Assembly (NCBI GenBank): GCA_034435635.1
Contig: DAOTWY010000153.1
Location: 1-16,576 of the forward strand
From: DAOTWY01 sp003696565
Lineage (GTDB): Bacteria > Chloroflexota > Anaerolineae > Aggregatilineales > Phototrophicaceae
Length of the DNA: 16,576 nucleotides
Direction: 5' to 3'
Made by a program: the position numbers and the translations under genes. The number at the start of each line of letters is the position of its first letter. Position 1 is the stretch's first letter. Shown piece by piece: positions 7,564 to 15,245 of the stretch. The notes under the pieces are model-generated. The model saw only the letters and a program-made list of their open reading frames with translations. It made no database searches and was not told the origin of the DNA.

Positions 7564-7609
7564 TCATCATTTGCAATGATATTGGGTTGCATTGGGTCTA
7601 TCCTTGCTG

Positions 7610-7638
7610 TTTAAAACTCTGAACAATGTGTCTATAAC
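7610..7638 (+). promoter_or_regulatory. candidate promoter for the FMN-binding protein gene
   Basis: TTTAAA (7610-7615; 4 of 6), a 17-bp spacer and TATAAC (7633-7638; 5 of 6) resemble sigma70 elements. The gap after uvrC is 97 bp, long enough for a separate promoter, and the gene starts 22 bp downstream. Confidence 0.35.
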
Positions 7639-7660
7639 CTTTTGAGTAGGAGCAGCAAAT

Positions 7661-8245
7661 ATGGCTAAGGATTATGGCAAACTGCCAGTTAACGCAGTCC
7701 GGCGGGCGGATCGAGAAGTGACAGAAGAAGCCTGGATTAAACAGTTTCTACATTCTGCGGCAGTTGGTGCATTGGCGACAGTCTATGATGATCAACCGTT
7801 TATCAACACTAACCTGTTTGTTTATGATGAATCCGCGCATTGCATTTATACACATACAGCTCGTGTAGGGCGTACACAAGCAAACGTGGCACAACATCAG
7901 AAAGTATGCTTTAGTATTATGGCAATGGGGCGGATGCTCCCAGCAGATGAGGCATTGGAATTCAGCGTTGAATATGCTGGTGTTATGGTATTTGGTACGG
8001 CATCTATCGTACAGGATGATGTGGAAGCAACACATGCATTACAATTATTATTGAATAAATATGCCCCACATCTCAAACCCGGGCAGGATTATCGCCCGCC
8101 AGTGAAAGAAGAGTTAAAACGGACGGCGGTCTATCGCATTAACATTGAGGAATGGAGTGGCAAAAAGAAAGAGGTTGAAGCGGACTTCCCGGGTGCATTC
8201 TGGTATAACGAACAGCCCATTCTTAAATCTCTCCGGCAGCCTTAA
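7661..8245 (+). CDS. Pyridoxamine 5'-phosphate oxidase family / NimA-like FMN-binding split-barrel protein
   Basis: A 194-residue soluble protein of the flavin-reductase-like split-barrel group. Residues 14-20 (RRADREV) and the following GALATVYDDQPF (36-47), IYTHTARVGR (62-71) and VCFS (82-85) match the pattern of the Pyridox_ox_2 / NimA branch. There the barrel binds FMN or another flavin, and some members reduce 5-nitroimidazoles or act as general flavin oxidoreductases. The physiological substrate cannot be read from the sequence. It has AGGAG 8 nt before the ATG and stands alone between uvrC and a convergent gene. The C-terminal segment from about 150 (KEELKRTAVYRI onward) completes the barrel, and the length is in the family range (about 150-220). 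A true PdxH is unlikely, since its usual motifs are absent. Confidence 0.8.
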   Translation: MAKDYGKLPVNAVRRADREVTEEAWIKQFLHSAAVGALATVYDDQPFINTNLFVYDESAHCIYTHTARVGRTQANVAQHQKVCFSIMAMGRMLPADEALEFSVEYAGVMVFGTASIVQDDVEATHALQLLLNKYAPHLKPGQDYRPPVKEELKRTAVYRINIEEWSGKKKEVEADFPGAFWYNEQPILKSLRQP

Positions 8246-8262
8246 TCGAATATCAATATGGT

Positions 8263-8319
8263 GCTGTAAAATTACAGCAGGGGGCTAATGTGATGGGGTT
8301 AATCGGCATTGATAGCCCC
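8263..8319. terminator. inverted repeats in a convergent gap, possible weak terminator
   Basis: The 177-bp gap 8246-8422 lies between two gene ends facing each other. A GCTGTAA/TTACAGC hairpin (8263-8278) is followed by GGGGCTA (8281-8287) pairing with TAGCCCC (8313-8319), with ATG/CAT extending the stem past a bulge. A third small pair is CGCAC/GTGCG (8352-8356, 8367-8371). No strong T-run follows any stem in either direction (best: GTTTTCTT near 8328-8335), so intrinsic termination is only tentative. I see no RNA gene or short coding frame in this gap. Confidence 0.35.
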
Positions 8320-8422
8320 TCGAGAATGTTTTCTTGTACCACCACGGAAAGCGCACCCAATCAATCGTGCGAACCCAGCCCCATTGATGGGATGATCAAC
8401 GTTAGTGTGTAAGTAGTTTTTA

Positions 8423-9022
8423 TCAATATCCTGGAATCCTCAGCAATTGTCCTACATAAATAGCATTGAGATTTAGAATGTAGTTTGCACGCGCAATTGA
8501 CCACATATCAACGTTAAAACTACGTGCAATGGCTGATAAAGTATCGCCATACTGTACCCGATAATATCCATTCACAACTGTACGGTAAATCACACTAGTG
8601 GATTGTGTTGACGATACTGCTGGGGCAATTACCGCACCGCCTGTGGCTGGTAACGTTAGCACTTGCCCAGGATAGATAATACTATTACTTGTGATGTTAT
8701 TGGCTTGTACCAATCCCTCAACCGTGGTGTTATATCTCAGAGCAATATCACGTAGTGTATCCCCTGGTTTGACAGTATATGTGCGCACGGTTGCATTAAT
8801 ATTTGAACCAGGACGTGGAATATACAGCAATTGACCGCGATAAATCGTGTTGGGGTTGATGATACCGTTACGTGCTGCGATCGCTTCCCACGAAGTGTTA
8901 TATTTAGCGGCGATACTTTGCAATGTATCCCCTGGTTGAACAACATATGTATCTTCTGTTTGAGCATTTGCCACAGATGCCAACAACAACGAACAAACCA
9001 TCAAAATAATAATCTTCTTCAT
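8423..9022 (-). CDS. Secreted protein with three LysM domains
   Basis: A 199-residue exported protein made of almost nothing but LysM modules, which bind N-acetylglucosamine-containing glycans such as peptidoglycan. Residues 1-20 are a signal peptide (MKK, hydrophobic core, ANA before the cut). LysM units lie at about 25-69, 81-125 and 153-197, each with the YxVxxGDTLxxIA start and an xGQxLxIP-type end. The linker at 127-150 is Ser/Thr/Ala-rich. No peptidase, amidase or lytic domain is attached, so it probably anchors to the wall or acts as an adaptor. AAGGAG sits 7 nt before the ATG and partly covers the spacer after the upstream gene, which ends only 16 nt away. The two genes are probably one operon. 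Confidence 0.93.
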   Translation of the reverse strand: MKKIIILMVCSLLLASVANAQTEDTYVVQPGDTLQSIAAKYNTSWEAIAARNGIINPNTIYRGQLLYIPRPGSNINATVRTYTVKPGDTLRDIALRYNTTVEGLVQANNITSNSIIYPGQVLTLPATGGAVIAPAVSSTQSTSVIYRTVVNGYYRVQYGDTLSAIARSFNVDMWSIARANYILNLNAIYVGQLLRIPGY

Positions 9023-9038
9023 CAGTTTTCTCCTTTAA

Positions 9039-10277
9039 CTAACTTCTATTATATGCGATCCAAATTAAATCAGTGATTGTTCCTTCTGTGATGTTGGTTA
9101 ACTGACGGGCATCTTCCCGCCCAATCGTCTGAATATAAATCTGCGGAATGCCATTAATATCTAGCTTCACATAGGCGGCATGAGTCTCGTCGGGACTATA
9201 TACGGCATACGGTAATGTGCCTGTACTGAACACGAGTGTTTCACCCACAAGTGTGTCTGGGTTGACATGATAAACTGCGTCTTTAGCGGATGCCAATAAA
9301 TGCGTTATGCCCCAATCATACCAATAAATTGGCGATGAATATTCAAAAACACGTGTGCCGGTTATCCCGTCAATACCATACAATAATCCCTCCTGCACAA
9401 CGTTGGGATCAATTGTAATATCTTGTAAATAATAGATGACATTCGGCGTGGCAGTGCGAACAGACAAACCGAAATCCGCACCAATCCCCCGTGTTATTGT
9501 CAATGGTGCGCTGAGCGTATTGCTGTTTAAGTCAAGTGCATATAAACTGTCGTTGCTGAAATACAGTGTGTTGCCATCTGCACTATAGCTAATGCCGCCG
9601 ATTTGTGTGCTATTGACTTCCAAAATCTGCCGTTGATTGTTCCCTTGTGGGCATTGATTGCTGTTGACCCAGCTTGTGACATATAAACTCAACGGACTAC
9701 CCACGGATTGAGCCGCTGCAAACGCCACTTGTTGACTATCTGGATGCCATGCCAAATGTCGCACATCCGCAAAACCCAAACAACTAATTTTTTGCAGATA
9801 GCTACCATCCAAGCTGCTGACCCATATTTCATATGCGCTACCGTTACCTGGGGCAATAAATGCCAATAATTCGCCATTAGGGGAAATGCTTAATTCACGA
9901 ATTGGCACCCCGACACCAAACGTGACAATCAATTCTTGAAACGTCCCATCATCTTGTAGGCGAATGATTGAATCGCCGTTGTAGATGAAATAAATTGTCC
10001 CGCTTTGTGGTTGTGGTGTGGGGGTGGATGTGGATGTTGGGATTTCTGTCGGCAATGGGGTTGGTGTAAAAGTAGGCGGGAGCGTAGGCGCACGGCTGAT
10101 GATTGTCCCTTCCGGTGCGGATGCCGCACTAAAGCTTGTTTCTCTGGTTGGGGTTGCCTCCAAGGCTTCAGGAGGAATAAAACGTGTGGGCAACGCGCTT
10201 TCATCATCTGTGGAGGTTGAGCCACACGCTGTTAACAGCCCTATTATAATCAACCATAATAAACCATAATTCCGCAT
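9039..10277 (-). CDS. Lipoprotein with TolB/WD40-like beta-propeller
   Basis: A 412-residue surface lipoprotein. Residues 1-18 form a lipoprotein signal (hydrophobic core, lipobox LTAC), with lipidation expected on C18. Residues about 62-92 are a Pro/Thr-rich spacer (TPTPLPTEIPTSTST type), common in exported Chloroflexota proteins. From about 94 to the end, repeated beta-strand blades are seen (ELSISPNGELLAFIAP, HLAWHPDSQQVAFAA, GISYSADGNTLYFSND, YAVYSPDETHAAYV), in the style of TolB/PD40 propellers. There are no catalytic motifs, so it probably binds a ligand or partner at the membrane surface. The ribosome site is weak (AGGCGG-like). It lies directly upstream of the LysM protein. It is not TolB of the Tol-Pal system, since no tol or pal genes are near. 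Confidence 0.85.
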   Translation of the reverse strand: MRNYGLLWLIIIGLLTACGSTSTDDESALPTRFIPPEALEATPTRETSFSAASAPEGTIISRAPTLPPTFTPTPLPTEIPTSTSTPTPQPQSGTIYFIYNGDSIIRLQDDGTFQELIVTFGVGVPIRELSISPNGELLAFIAPGNGSAYEIWVSSLDGSYLQKISCLGFADVRHLAWHPDSQQVAFAAAQSVGSPLSLYVTSWVNSNQCPQGNNQRQILEVNSTQIGGISYSADGNTLYFSNDSLYALDLNSNTLSAPLTITRGIGADFGLSVRTATPNVIYYLQDITIDPNVVQEGLLYGIDGITGTRVFEYSSPIYWYDWGITHLLASAKDAVYHVNPDTLVGETLVFSTGTLPYAVYSPDETHAAYVKLDINGIPQIYIQTIGREDARQLTNITEGTITDLIWIAYNRS

Positions 10278-10291
10278 GATTCCGCCTTTGT

Positions 10292-10319
10292 GTTACACTT
10301 TGTTCACTTAGATTATAGT
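10292..10319 (+). promoter_or_regulatory. candidate promoter for the aldolase gene
   Basis: GTTACA (10292-10297; 4 of 6), a 16-bp spacer and TATAGT (10314-10319; 5 of 6) face right, about 46 bp before the aldolase ATG. It may also be the nearest promoter for the rsmH cluster downstream. Confidence 0.35.
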
Positions 10320-10340
10320 GTGGATTACAACACTTGCCAT
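10312..10340 (-). promoter_or_regulatory. candidate promoter for the lipoprotein-LysM operon
   Basis: On the minus strand ATGGCA (10335-10340; 4 of 6), a 17-bp spacer and a perfect TATAAT (10312-10317) lie 34 bp before the lipoprotein ATG. The -10 shares bases with the rightward -10 of the aldolase gene. Confidence 0.45.
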
Positions 10341-10350
10341 CACAAAATAT

Positions 10351-10355
10351 AGGAG
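10351..10355 (+). promoter_or_regulatory. ribosome binding site that sets the aldolase start
   Basis: AGGAG 10 nt before the ATG at 10366. The frame is open back to a GTG at 10318, but that codon lies in the promoter and has no ribosome site. Confidence 0.65.
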
Positions 10356-10365
10356 AAATAGCACA

Positions 10366-11004
10366 ATGCAACAGACTTATGACTTAATTGTTTCGACACG
10401 GATTGTCGCTGGCTTACGCGGTCATTTTACACCAGAAGTTGCCATTAAAACCGTATCTACCCTATTAGACTATGGTGTTCAAGTATTTGAGTTTACGATG
10501 AACTCTACCCAGCCGATTACTGCCATGCAAGCGGTTAAGCGCGAATTTGGTGAGGCGGTTTGTGTTGGGATGGGTACGGTGTTAGATGTGGAGGCGGCAC
10601 GGCGTGTTTTAGATGCCGGTGCCCAGTTTGTGGTTTCACCAGCTTTTCAGCCGGATGTGGTTGAAACTGTCATGAAGGCAAATGTATTGATTGCCCCCGG
10701 CGTAATCACTCCAACAGAAGCGGTTCTGGCGTGGGAGATGGGCGTAAAAATGCTTAAACTGTTTCCCATCGGCTCACTCGGAGTAGATTATTTTAAGGCG
10801 GTTTTTGCACCTCTTAATCACATGAAGTTTATGTGTAATGGTGGTATGAACGCTGAGAATGCAGCGCAGTTTATCCAAGCTGGGGCAGTTGCTTGTGGCA
10901 TGGCTGGTTGGCTCACAGGGGATGGATATATGGACCAAGCACTCATGCGTCGCCGGGCAGAACAGCTTGTTCAAGCCGTTTTTGGTAAAGACCGTGTGAT
11001 ATAA
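10366..11004 (+). CDS. KDPG/KHG or KDPGal-type class I aldolase
   Basis: A 212-residue TIM-barrel aldolase that splits 2-keto-3-deoxy-6-phosphosugar acids into pyruvate and glyceraldehyde 3-phosphate. The catalytic glutamate is E42 (VFEFTMN) and the Schiff-base lysine is K131 (KLFPIG). GMGTVLD (68-74), QFVVSP (87-92) and the phosphate-site loop GG (159-160) also match. Where E. coli KDPG aldolase (Eda) has Arg in LEVTLRT, this protein has Asn (N46), as in the EIPLNSP motif of E. coli DgoA (KDPGal aldolase). The substrate is therefore uncertain, and I give no symbol. The TAATAA tandem stop ends the gene 34 nt before rsmH, so readthrough into the dcw cluster is possible. No Entner-Doudoroff partner (edd, kdgK) is in view. 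Confidence 0.85.
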   Translation: MQQTYDLIVSTRIVAGLRGHFTPEVAIKTVSTLLDYGVQVFEFTMNSTQPITAMQAVKREFGEAVCVGMGTVLDVEAARRVLDAGAQFVVSPAFQPDVVETVMKANVLIAPGVITPTEAVLAWEMGVKMLKLFPIGSLGVDYFKAVFAPLNHMKFMCNGGMNAENAAQFIQAGAVACGMAGWLTGDGYMDQALMRRRAEQLVQAVFGKDRVI

Positions 11005-11038
11005 TAACCAATGAGTTAACCAGAGTGAAATTGAGGTT

Positions 11039-11944
11039 ATGGACGTTCCACACGTTTCTGTTTTATTACAACCCATACTTGACCATTTACACACCGCAAC
11101 GCGCTTAATTGATGGCACACTTGGTGCTGGCGGACACACCTATGCGTTGTTGCAAGCTGGGGTGGGGCATGTCTTGGGACTTGATCTCGATACACAGGCG
11201 ATTCAAATCGCTCAGCATCATTTACACCTTTTTTCAGAGCGCGTTACCATTCAGCACGGCAGTTATGTGGATATGAAGCAATATGCTGCGGTATTAGGTT
11301 GGGATCAAGTGGATGGTATCCTTCTGGATTTAGGGGTCTCTTCCATGCAGTTAGATACCCCAGAGCGTGGGTTTGCCTTTATGAAACCGGGTCCCCTAGA
11401 TATGCGTTTTGATCAAAACGCTATGCAAGCATCTGCCGCTGATATAGTCAATACTTGGACTGAAGACGAGCTGACGGACATCTTTTTCCGCTATGGTGAA
11501 GAACGCTTCAGCCGGCAAATTGCACGAGCTATTATCAGGAACCGTCCTTTTGAAACAACAACACAGCTTGCGACCTTAATTGAAAAATCCGTCCCCCGAC
11601 ATAAGAAGGGAAATCATCCTGCTACGCGCGTCTTTCAAGCGTTACGAATCGCTGTTAACGATGAGCTTGCTCACATTGAGCGTACGCTACCTGATGCGAT
11701 TGATCTATTACGTCCAGGGGGGCGGTTAGCCGTTATTAGCTTTCATAGTTTAGAAGACCGTATTGTGAAACATATTTTCAAATCTGCCAGTACAGAGATT
11801 GTCTCTCCACCGGGGATGATGTTGCAGGAAAAACGTGCAACCATTAAATTGCTAACACGGAAACCAATTGTGGCGGATGAGCAAGAAATTCGCTTAAACC
11901 CGCGCAGCCGTAGCGCAAAATTGCGTATTGTGGAGAAGTTATAA
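11039..11944 (+). CDS. rsmH: 16S rRNA (cytosine-1402-N4)-methyltransferase
   Basis: RsmH (MraW) methylates N4 of C1402 in 16S rRNA with S-adenosylmethionine and fine-tunes decoding at the P site. The 301 residues match the family. Motifs: HVSVLL near the start, SAM-binding DGTLGAGGHT (25-34), GLDLD (47-51), ILLDLGVSSMQLD (94-106), ERGFAF, DMRFD (121-125), YGEERFSRQIARAI (152-165), HPATRVFQALRIAVNDEL (193-210), and AVISFHSLEDRIVK (231-244). It is the first dcw gene in this window. The Shine-Dalgarno is poor (GAGG only 2 nt before the ATG), so translation may be weak or coupled to the upstream gene. mraZ, which usually stands before it, is not here. ftsL follows after 3 nt. Confidence 0.97.
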   Translation: MDVPHVSVLLQPILDHLHTATRLIDGTLGAGGHTYALLQAGVGHVLGLDLDTQAIQIAQHHLHLFSERVTIQHGSYVDMKQYAAVLGWDQVDGILLDLGVSSMQLDTPERGFAFMKPGPLDMRFDQNAMQASAADIVNTWTEDELTDIFFRYGEERFSRQIARAIIRNRPFETTTQLATLIEKSVPRHKKGNHPATRVFQALRIAVNDELAHIERTLPDAIDLLRPGGRLAVISFHSLEDRIVKHIFKSASTEIVSPPGMMLQEKRATIKLLTRKPIVADEQEIRLNPRSRSAKLRIVEKL

Positions 11945-11947
11945 ACA

Positions 11948-12424
11948 ATGGCAAAAAAACAATCTTGGGTAAAACACGCGCTGCAACGTTCTCAATGGCA
12001 GCCTCAGCGTGAGGTTGCTACATTGGCAATACTTGGCTTTATTATCTTGCTCATTTTAGGCGGTGTCTATCTTTCTCAGGTTGTTAATGAAGCAACAACC
12101 AACCGCCGCCTCAGTGATCTCATCGATCAACGTGATGACTTAGAGCGAGAGAACGAGCGACTACGCGCAGAGATTGCACGTTTCAAAAGCGTTCCGAATT
12201 TGCAAACTCGCGCTGAAAGCATCGGGTTTGTCCCTGCAGACCGGGGACAGTTAGAATATTTGCTGGTAGAAGGCTATCAACCGCCACGGGTAGATACTGT
12301 TGCGCCGATTGCACCACCACAACAAGACCCAAATATCTCAACTTATAACGAGACTTTTGGAGCATGGTTAAGCCGCCAATGGAATAATTTTTGGCGTAGC
12401 GTGAATGAGCTTTTGGGAGGCTAG
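11948..12424 (+). CDS. ftsL: FtsL/DivIC-like septum formation protein
   Basis: A 158-residue bitopic membrane protein of the divisome. A basic cytoplasmic N-terminus (1-22) is followed by one transmembrane helix (about 24-43), a coiled coil (about 50-80; LIDQRDDLERENERLRAEI) and a short conserved tail (LQTRAESIGFVPADRGQLEYLL, split here at about 85-106) that resembles FtsL/DivIC proteins. The last ~45 residues are Pro-rich and then Trp-rich and are not typical. FtsL bridges FtsB/DivIC and the FtsWI synthase and activates septal synthesis. Sequence alone cannot separate FtsL from DivIC; position between rsmH and ftsI favours FtsL. The stop codon TAG touches the next ATG directly. Confidence 0.8.
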   Translation: MAKKQSWVKHALQRSQWQPQREVATLAILGFIILLILGGVYLSQVVNEATTNRRLSDLIDQRDDLERENERLRAEIARFKSVPNLQTRAESIGFVPADRGQLEYLLVEGYQPPRVDTVAPIAPPQQDPNISTYNETFGAWLSRQWNNFWRSVNELLGG

Positions 12425-14179
12425 ATGATGCAACAACAAGACATTGTGCGTCAACGCTTGCCTTTTGTTGCGGGTGCGATGTTCTTTGCCGCAATATTAC
12501 TTTTGTTACGGGTGATTTGGTTCCAATTTCCTCAAGACCCACGGGTCGCTGCTGAGTTTGCCATCCAGCGAGATGCCAACGCTGGAAGAACTGAGCGTAT
12601 TGAATCCCCACGAGGTGAAATTTATGATCGCAACGGTAATCCCCTTGCTGTTAATACCGTGCAATATCGTGTTTCTATCAGTCCTAATCTGGTCTCCGAT
12701 ATTGCGGATACAGCCCCTAAGCTAGCGCGCATTTTGCCTAACTGGGATGAACTAGAATTGTTTACCCTGTTACGGGATAGCACTAACCCAGCTGAATTTT
12801 TGGCAGTGGTAGATGGCGAAACCTGGCGGCAAATTCGTGATTTGGGGCTGGATTTTGCTATTGATGTAGATCGCCTTCAGCGACGGGTATATCCACAAGG
12901 TGCGCTTGGCGCACAAGTCATTGGTTTTGTGAGTGGCATTGGGGAAGATGCCCGTGGTAATTATGGCGTAGAAGGCTATTATCAAACTCAACTAGCTGGC
13001 AGGTTTGAAGATGCTGAAGTCAGCAATATTCCTTTTGACTTGCCTGAAGATTTTGCCGCACAGTTAGAAAGTGGTGCGGATTTGGTCTTGACCATTGACC
13101 GCGATATTCAATTCTTGGCAGAAAGCGAATTACAACGCGCTATTACCGAAACCGGTGCAACCGGCGGTACAATCATTATCATGGATCCTCGTAATGGCGA
13201 TGTTTTAGCGATGGCAAGCTATCCTTCTTTTGATCCTAATGTCTATTATGAGGTTGATAACCCGCTTCAACTACAAAACCCAGCAATCAGTAGTTTATAT
13301 GAACCTGGATCAGTCTTTAAAGTGTTGACCGTGGCAGCTGCGTTAGAGGTGGGTGCTGTTACCCCAGATTGGACATATAACGATCAAGGCGTGTTTGAAA
13401 TTGGTGGCATTCGTATCCAAAATTGGGATCGCCGCGCACATGGTGAAGTCGATGTTGAGCAAATCCTTGTTCAATCCCTTAATGTTGGGGCGGCAACCTT
13501 AGCCGTAGAAGAACTTGGAGCGACTAATTTTTATCAGATGATGGCACGTTTTGGGATTGGTCGCCCCACTCGGATCGATCTCCAGGGAGAAGCCAGCGGT
13601 TTTATGCGTACGCCAACAGACCTAAGTGGTACATGGAGCGAAAGTGACCTCGGCACAAATAGCTTTGGACAAGGGTTATCTGTTACACCCTTACAGATGC
13701 TCACAGCAATCAACGCCATTGCTAACGATGGCATTATGATGAAACCCCGCGTTGTTTATCAAATGATTGACGGTGATCGAATTATCACCTCTGAGCCGCA
13801 GGCGGTCCGTGTTTTATCTGCTGAAACGGCACAGACTGTTACTGATATGATGGTGGCTGTTGTTCAGGGGGATGTGGATGGGCGCGCCCAAGTACCTGGA
13901 TATACAATCGCCGGCAAAACTGGTACTGCAGAAATTCCATCTGGCGGAAGTTATGAAACTGATGCTTGGATCATGACATTCGTAGGGTTTTTGCCCGCGG
14001 ATGATCCGCAGGTCAGCGTGTTGATTAAACTAGACCGCCCGACCAGTGGACGCTGGGCAAGTGAAGTAGCTGCACCGGTATTTAGCCGATTGGTTTCTCG
14101 TTTGGTCGTGCTGTTAGAAATTCCAACTGATGACGTGCGAATCGCACTGGAATCAGCCGGTGCTTCAATTGGTAATTGA
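12425..14179 (+). CDS. ftsI: Class B penicillin-binding protein, septal transpeptidase
   Basis: FtsI (PBP3/PBP2B type) cross-links peptidoglycan at the division site. The 584 residues carry a short cytoplasmic end, one transmembrane helix (about 13-33), an N-terminal pedestal domain with RGEIYDRNG (63-71), and the transpeptidase domain (about 245-560). The three active-site motifs are complete: S296-V-F-K299, S351-L-N353 and K498-T-G500. No PASTA repeats follow. Two ATG codons stand in tandem (12425 and 12428). GGGAGG lies 4 nt from the first and 7 nt from the second, so the second may be the real start, giving 583 residues. The gene directly abuts ftsL, consistent with translational coupling. 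murE and murF do not follow it. Confidence 0.95.
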   Translation: MMQQQDIVRQRLPFVAGAMFFAAILLLLRVIWFQFPQDPRVAAEFAIQRDANAGRTERIESPRGEIYDRNGNPLAVNTVQYRVSISPNLVSDIADTAPKLARILPNWDELELFTLLRDSTNPAEFLAVVDGETWRQIRDLGLDFAIDVDRLQRRVYPQGALGAQVIGFVSGIGEDARGNYGVEGYYQTQLAGRFEDAEVSNIPFDLPEDFAAQLESGADLVLTIDRDIQFLAESELQRAITETGATGGTIIIMDPRNGDVLAMASYPSFDPNVYYEVDNPLQLQNPAISSLYEPGSVFKVLTVAAALEVGAVTPDWTYNDQGVFEIGGIRIQNWDRRAHGEVDVEQILVQSLNVGAATLAVEELGATNFYQMMARFGIGRPTRIDLQGEASGFMRTPTDLSGTWSESDLGTNSFGQGLSVTPLQMLTAINAIANDGIMMKPRVVYQMIDGDRIITSEPQAVRVLSAETAQTVTDMMVAVVQGDVDGRAQVPGYTIAGKTGTAEIPSGGSYETDAWIMTFVGFLPADDPQVSVLIKLDRPTSGRWASEVAAPVFSRLVSRLVVLLEIPTDDVRIALESAGASIGN

Positions 14180-14192
14180 GGGAGTATAAGTT

Positions 14193-15221
14193 GTGGTGAG
14201 TGGTTTACCGTTTGCTTTGAGTGTGGGAATGATCACCTTCTTATTATGTGTTATTTGGGGTGGTCCTTTTGTGGAGATTTTGCGCCGCTTGCGAATTGGC
14301 AAACAAATCCAAGTGGAACTTTCTGAAGAACATCAGAAAAAAGTCGGTACGCCCACAATGGGGGGAATCATGATTGTTATTCCCGTCGTGCTGATTGTGT
14401 TTGTCCTCAACATTGCCAATGTTGTACAAACCGGGCAAGGTGCTAGCACGTTCTTACCGTTGATTGTTTTGCTTGGATTTGGTTTTTTGGGGGCAATTGA
14501 TGATTGGGAAGGGGTGCGGCGATCTCGTGGACCAATTGGCACAGGTATTTCCCCTCGTGCTAAGTTTACCGGGCAATTGATCTTATCCGGCTTTGTCGCT
14601 GGCACAATCTCACTTTTTGAAGGTGGTTTTTCATTTGCCAATGAGGTTGATTTACCCTTATTGCCGTATACCATTACCGTCTCTCCTGTCTTGTTTATCC
14701 CGATGACGATGTTCATCATCATCGGCACCTCCAACGCCGTGAATTTAACGGATGGTTTGGATGGCTTAGCTGGTATTATCACAGCAAGTGCATTTGCCGC
14801 TTATGGCGTTATTGCTTATCTTCAAGGGCAAATATTTTTGGTTCAGTTATGCTTTGTGCTAGTAGGGGCATGTTTCGCCTTTTTATGGTATAACGCACAC
14901 CCAGCACAGTTATTTATGGGAGATACAGGGTCTTTGGCATTAGGTGCAACATTAGGCACTATTGCCGTGATGACCGGGCAGTGGTTGCTGTTGCCCATTA
15001 TTGCGATTGTTCCCGTTGCAGAAACTGTTTCGGTCATCTTGCAAGTTGCTTCAGCCAAATATAGCCGCAAATATCTTGGCGAAGATCGCCGCCTTTTCCG
15101 CATGGCTCCATTACATCTCCATTTCCAAAAAGGTGGTTGGAGCGAAACGCAGATTGTACAACGTTTTTGGTTAGTTGGGATGCTCTCTGCGATGGTGGGT
15201 GTCGCTTTGGCATTGATCTAA
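14193..15221 (+). CDS. mraY: Phospho-N-acetylmuramoyl-pentapeptide-transferase
   Basis: MraY transfers phospho-MurNAc-pentapeptide from UDP to undecaprenyl phosphate, giving lipid I at the inner face of the membrane. The 342-residue protein has about ten hydrophobic helices and all main motifs: GTPTMGG (52-58), D103/D104 in AIDDWEG, NAVNLTDGLDG (181-191), MGDTGSLALG (242-251), and PLHLHFQKGGW (306-316). The start is GTG, with a second GTG directly after it; GAGGGAG lies 8 nt upstream of the first, across the ftsI stop. Only 13 nt separate it from ftsI, so they are surely one transcript. It normally acts after MurF, whose gene is not next to it here. Confidence 0.97.
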   Translation: MVSGLPFALSVGMITFLLCVIWGGPFVEILRRLRIGKQIQVELSEEHQKKVGTPTMGGIMIVIPVVLIVFVLNIANVVQTGQGASTFLPLIVLLGFGFLGAIDDWEGVRRSRGPIGTGISPRAKFTGQLILSGFVAGTISLFEGGFSFANEVDLPLLPYTITVSPVLFIPMTMFIIIGTSNAVNLTDGLDGLAGIITASAFAAYGVIAYLQGQIFLVQLCFVLVGACFAFLWYNAHPAQLFMGDTGSLALGATLGTIAVMTGQWLLLPIIAIVPVAETVSVILQVASAKYSRKYLGEDRRLFRMAPLHLHFQKGGWSETQIVQRFWLVGMLSAMVGVALALI

Positions 15222-15245
15222 CATCTAACTTGGAGGCTGATTGCC

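Noticed and set aside
7566..7580. ATCATT/AATGAT hairpin after uvrC as a terminator
   Set aside because: The stem is six AT-rich pairs with a 3-nt loop and no T-run follows, so it is too weak.
8281..8400. A possible tRNA on either strand in the convergent gap
   Set aside because: A GGTTCG-like T-loop fragment appears on the minus strand, but no acceptor, anticodon and D-arm set can be drawn around it.
10005..10269. Plus-strand frames of 71-83 codons within the lipoprotein gene
   Set aside because: They are antisense to its Pro/Thr-rich linker, and the Gly/Val/Cys-rich composition is the mirror of that repeat. They are not genes.
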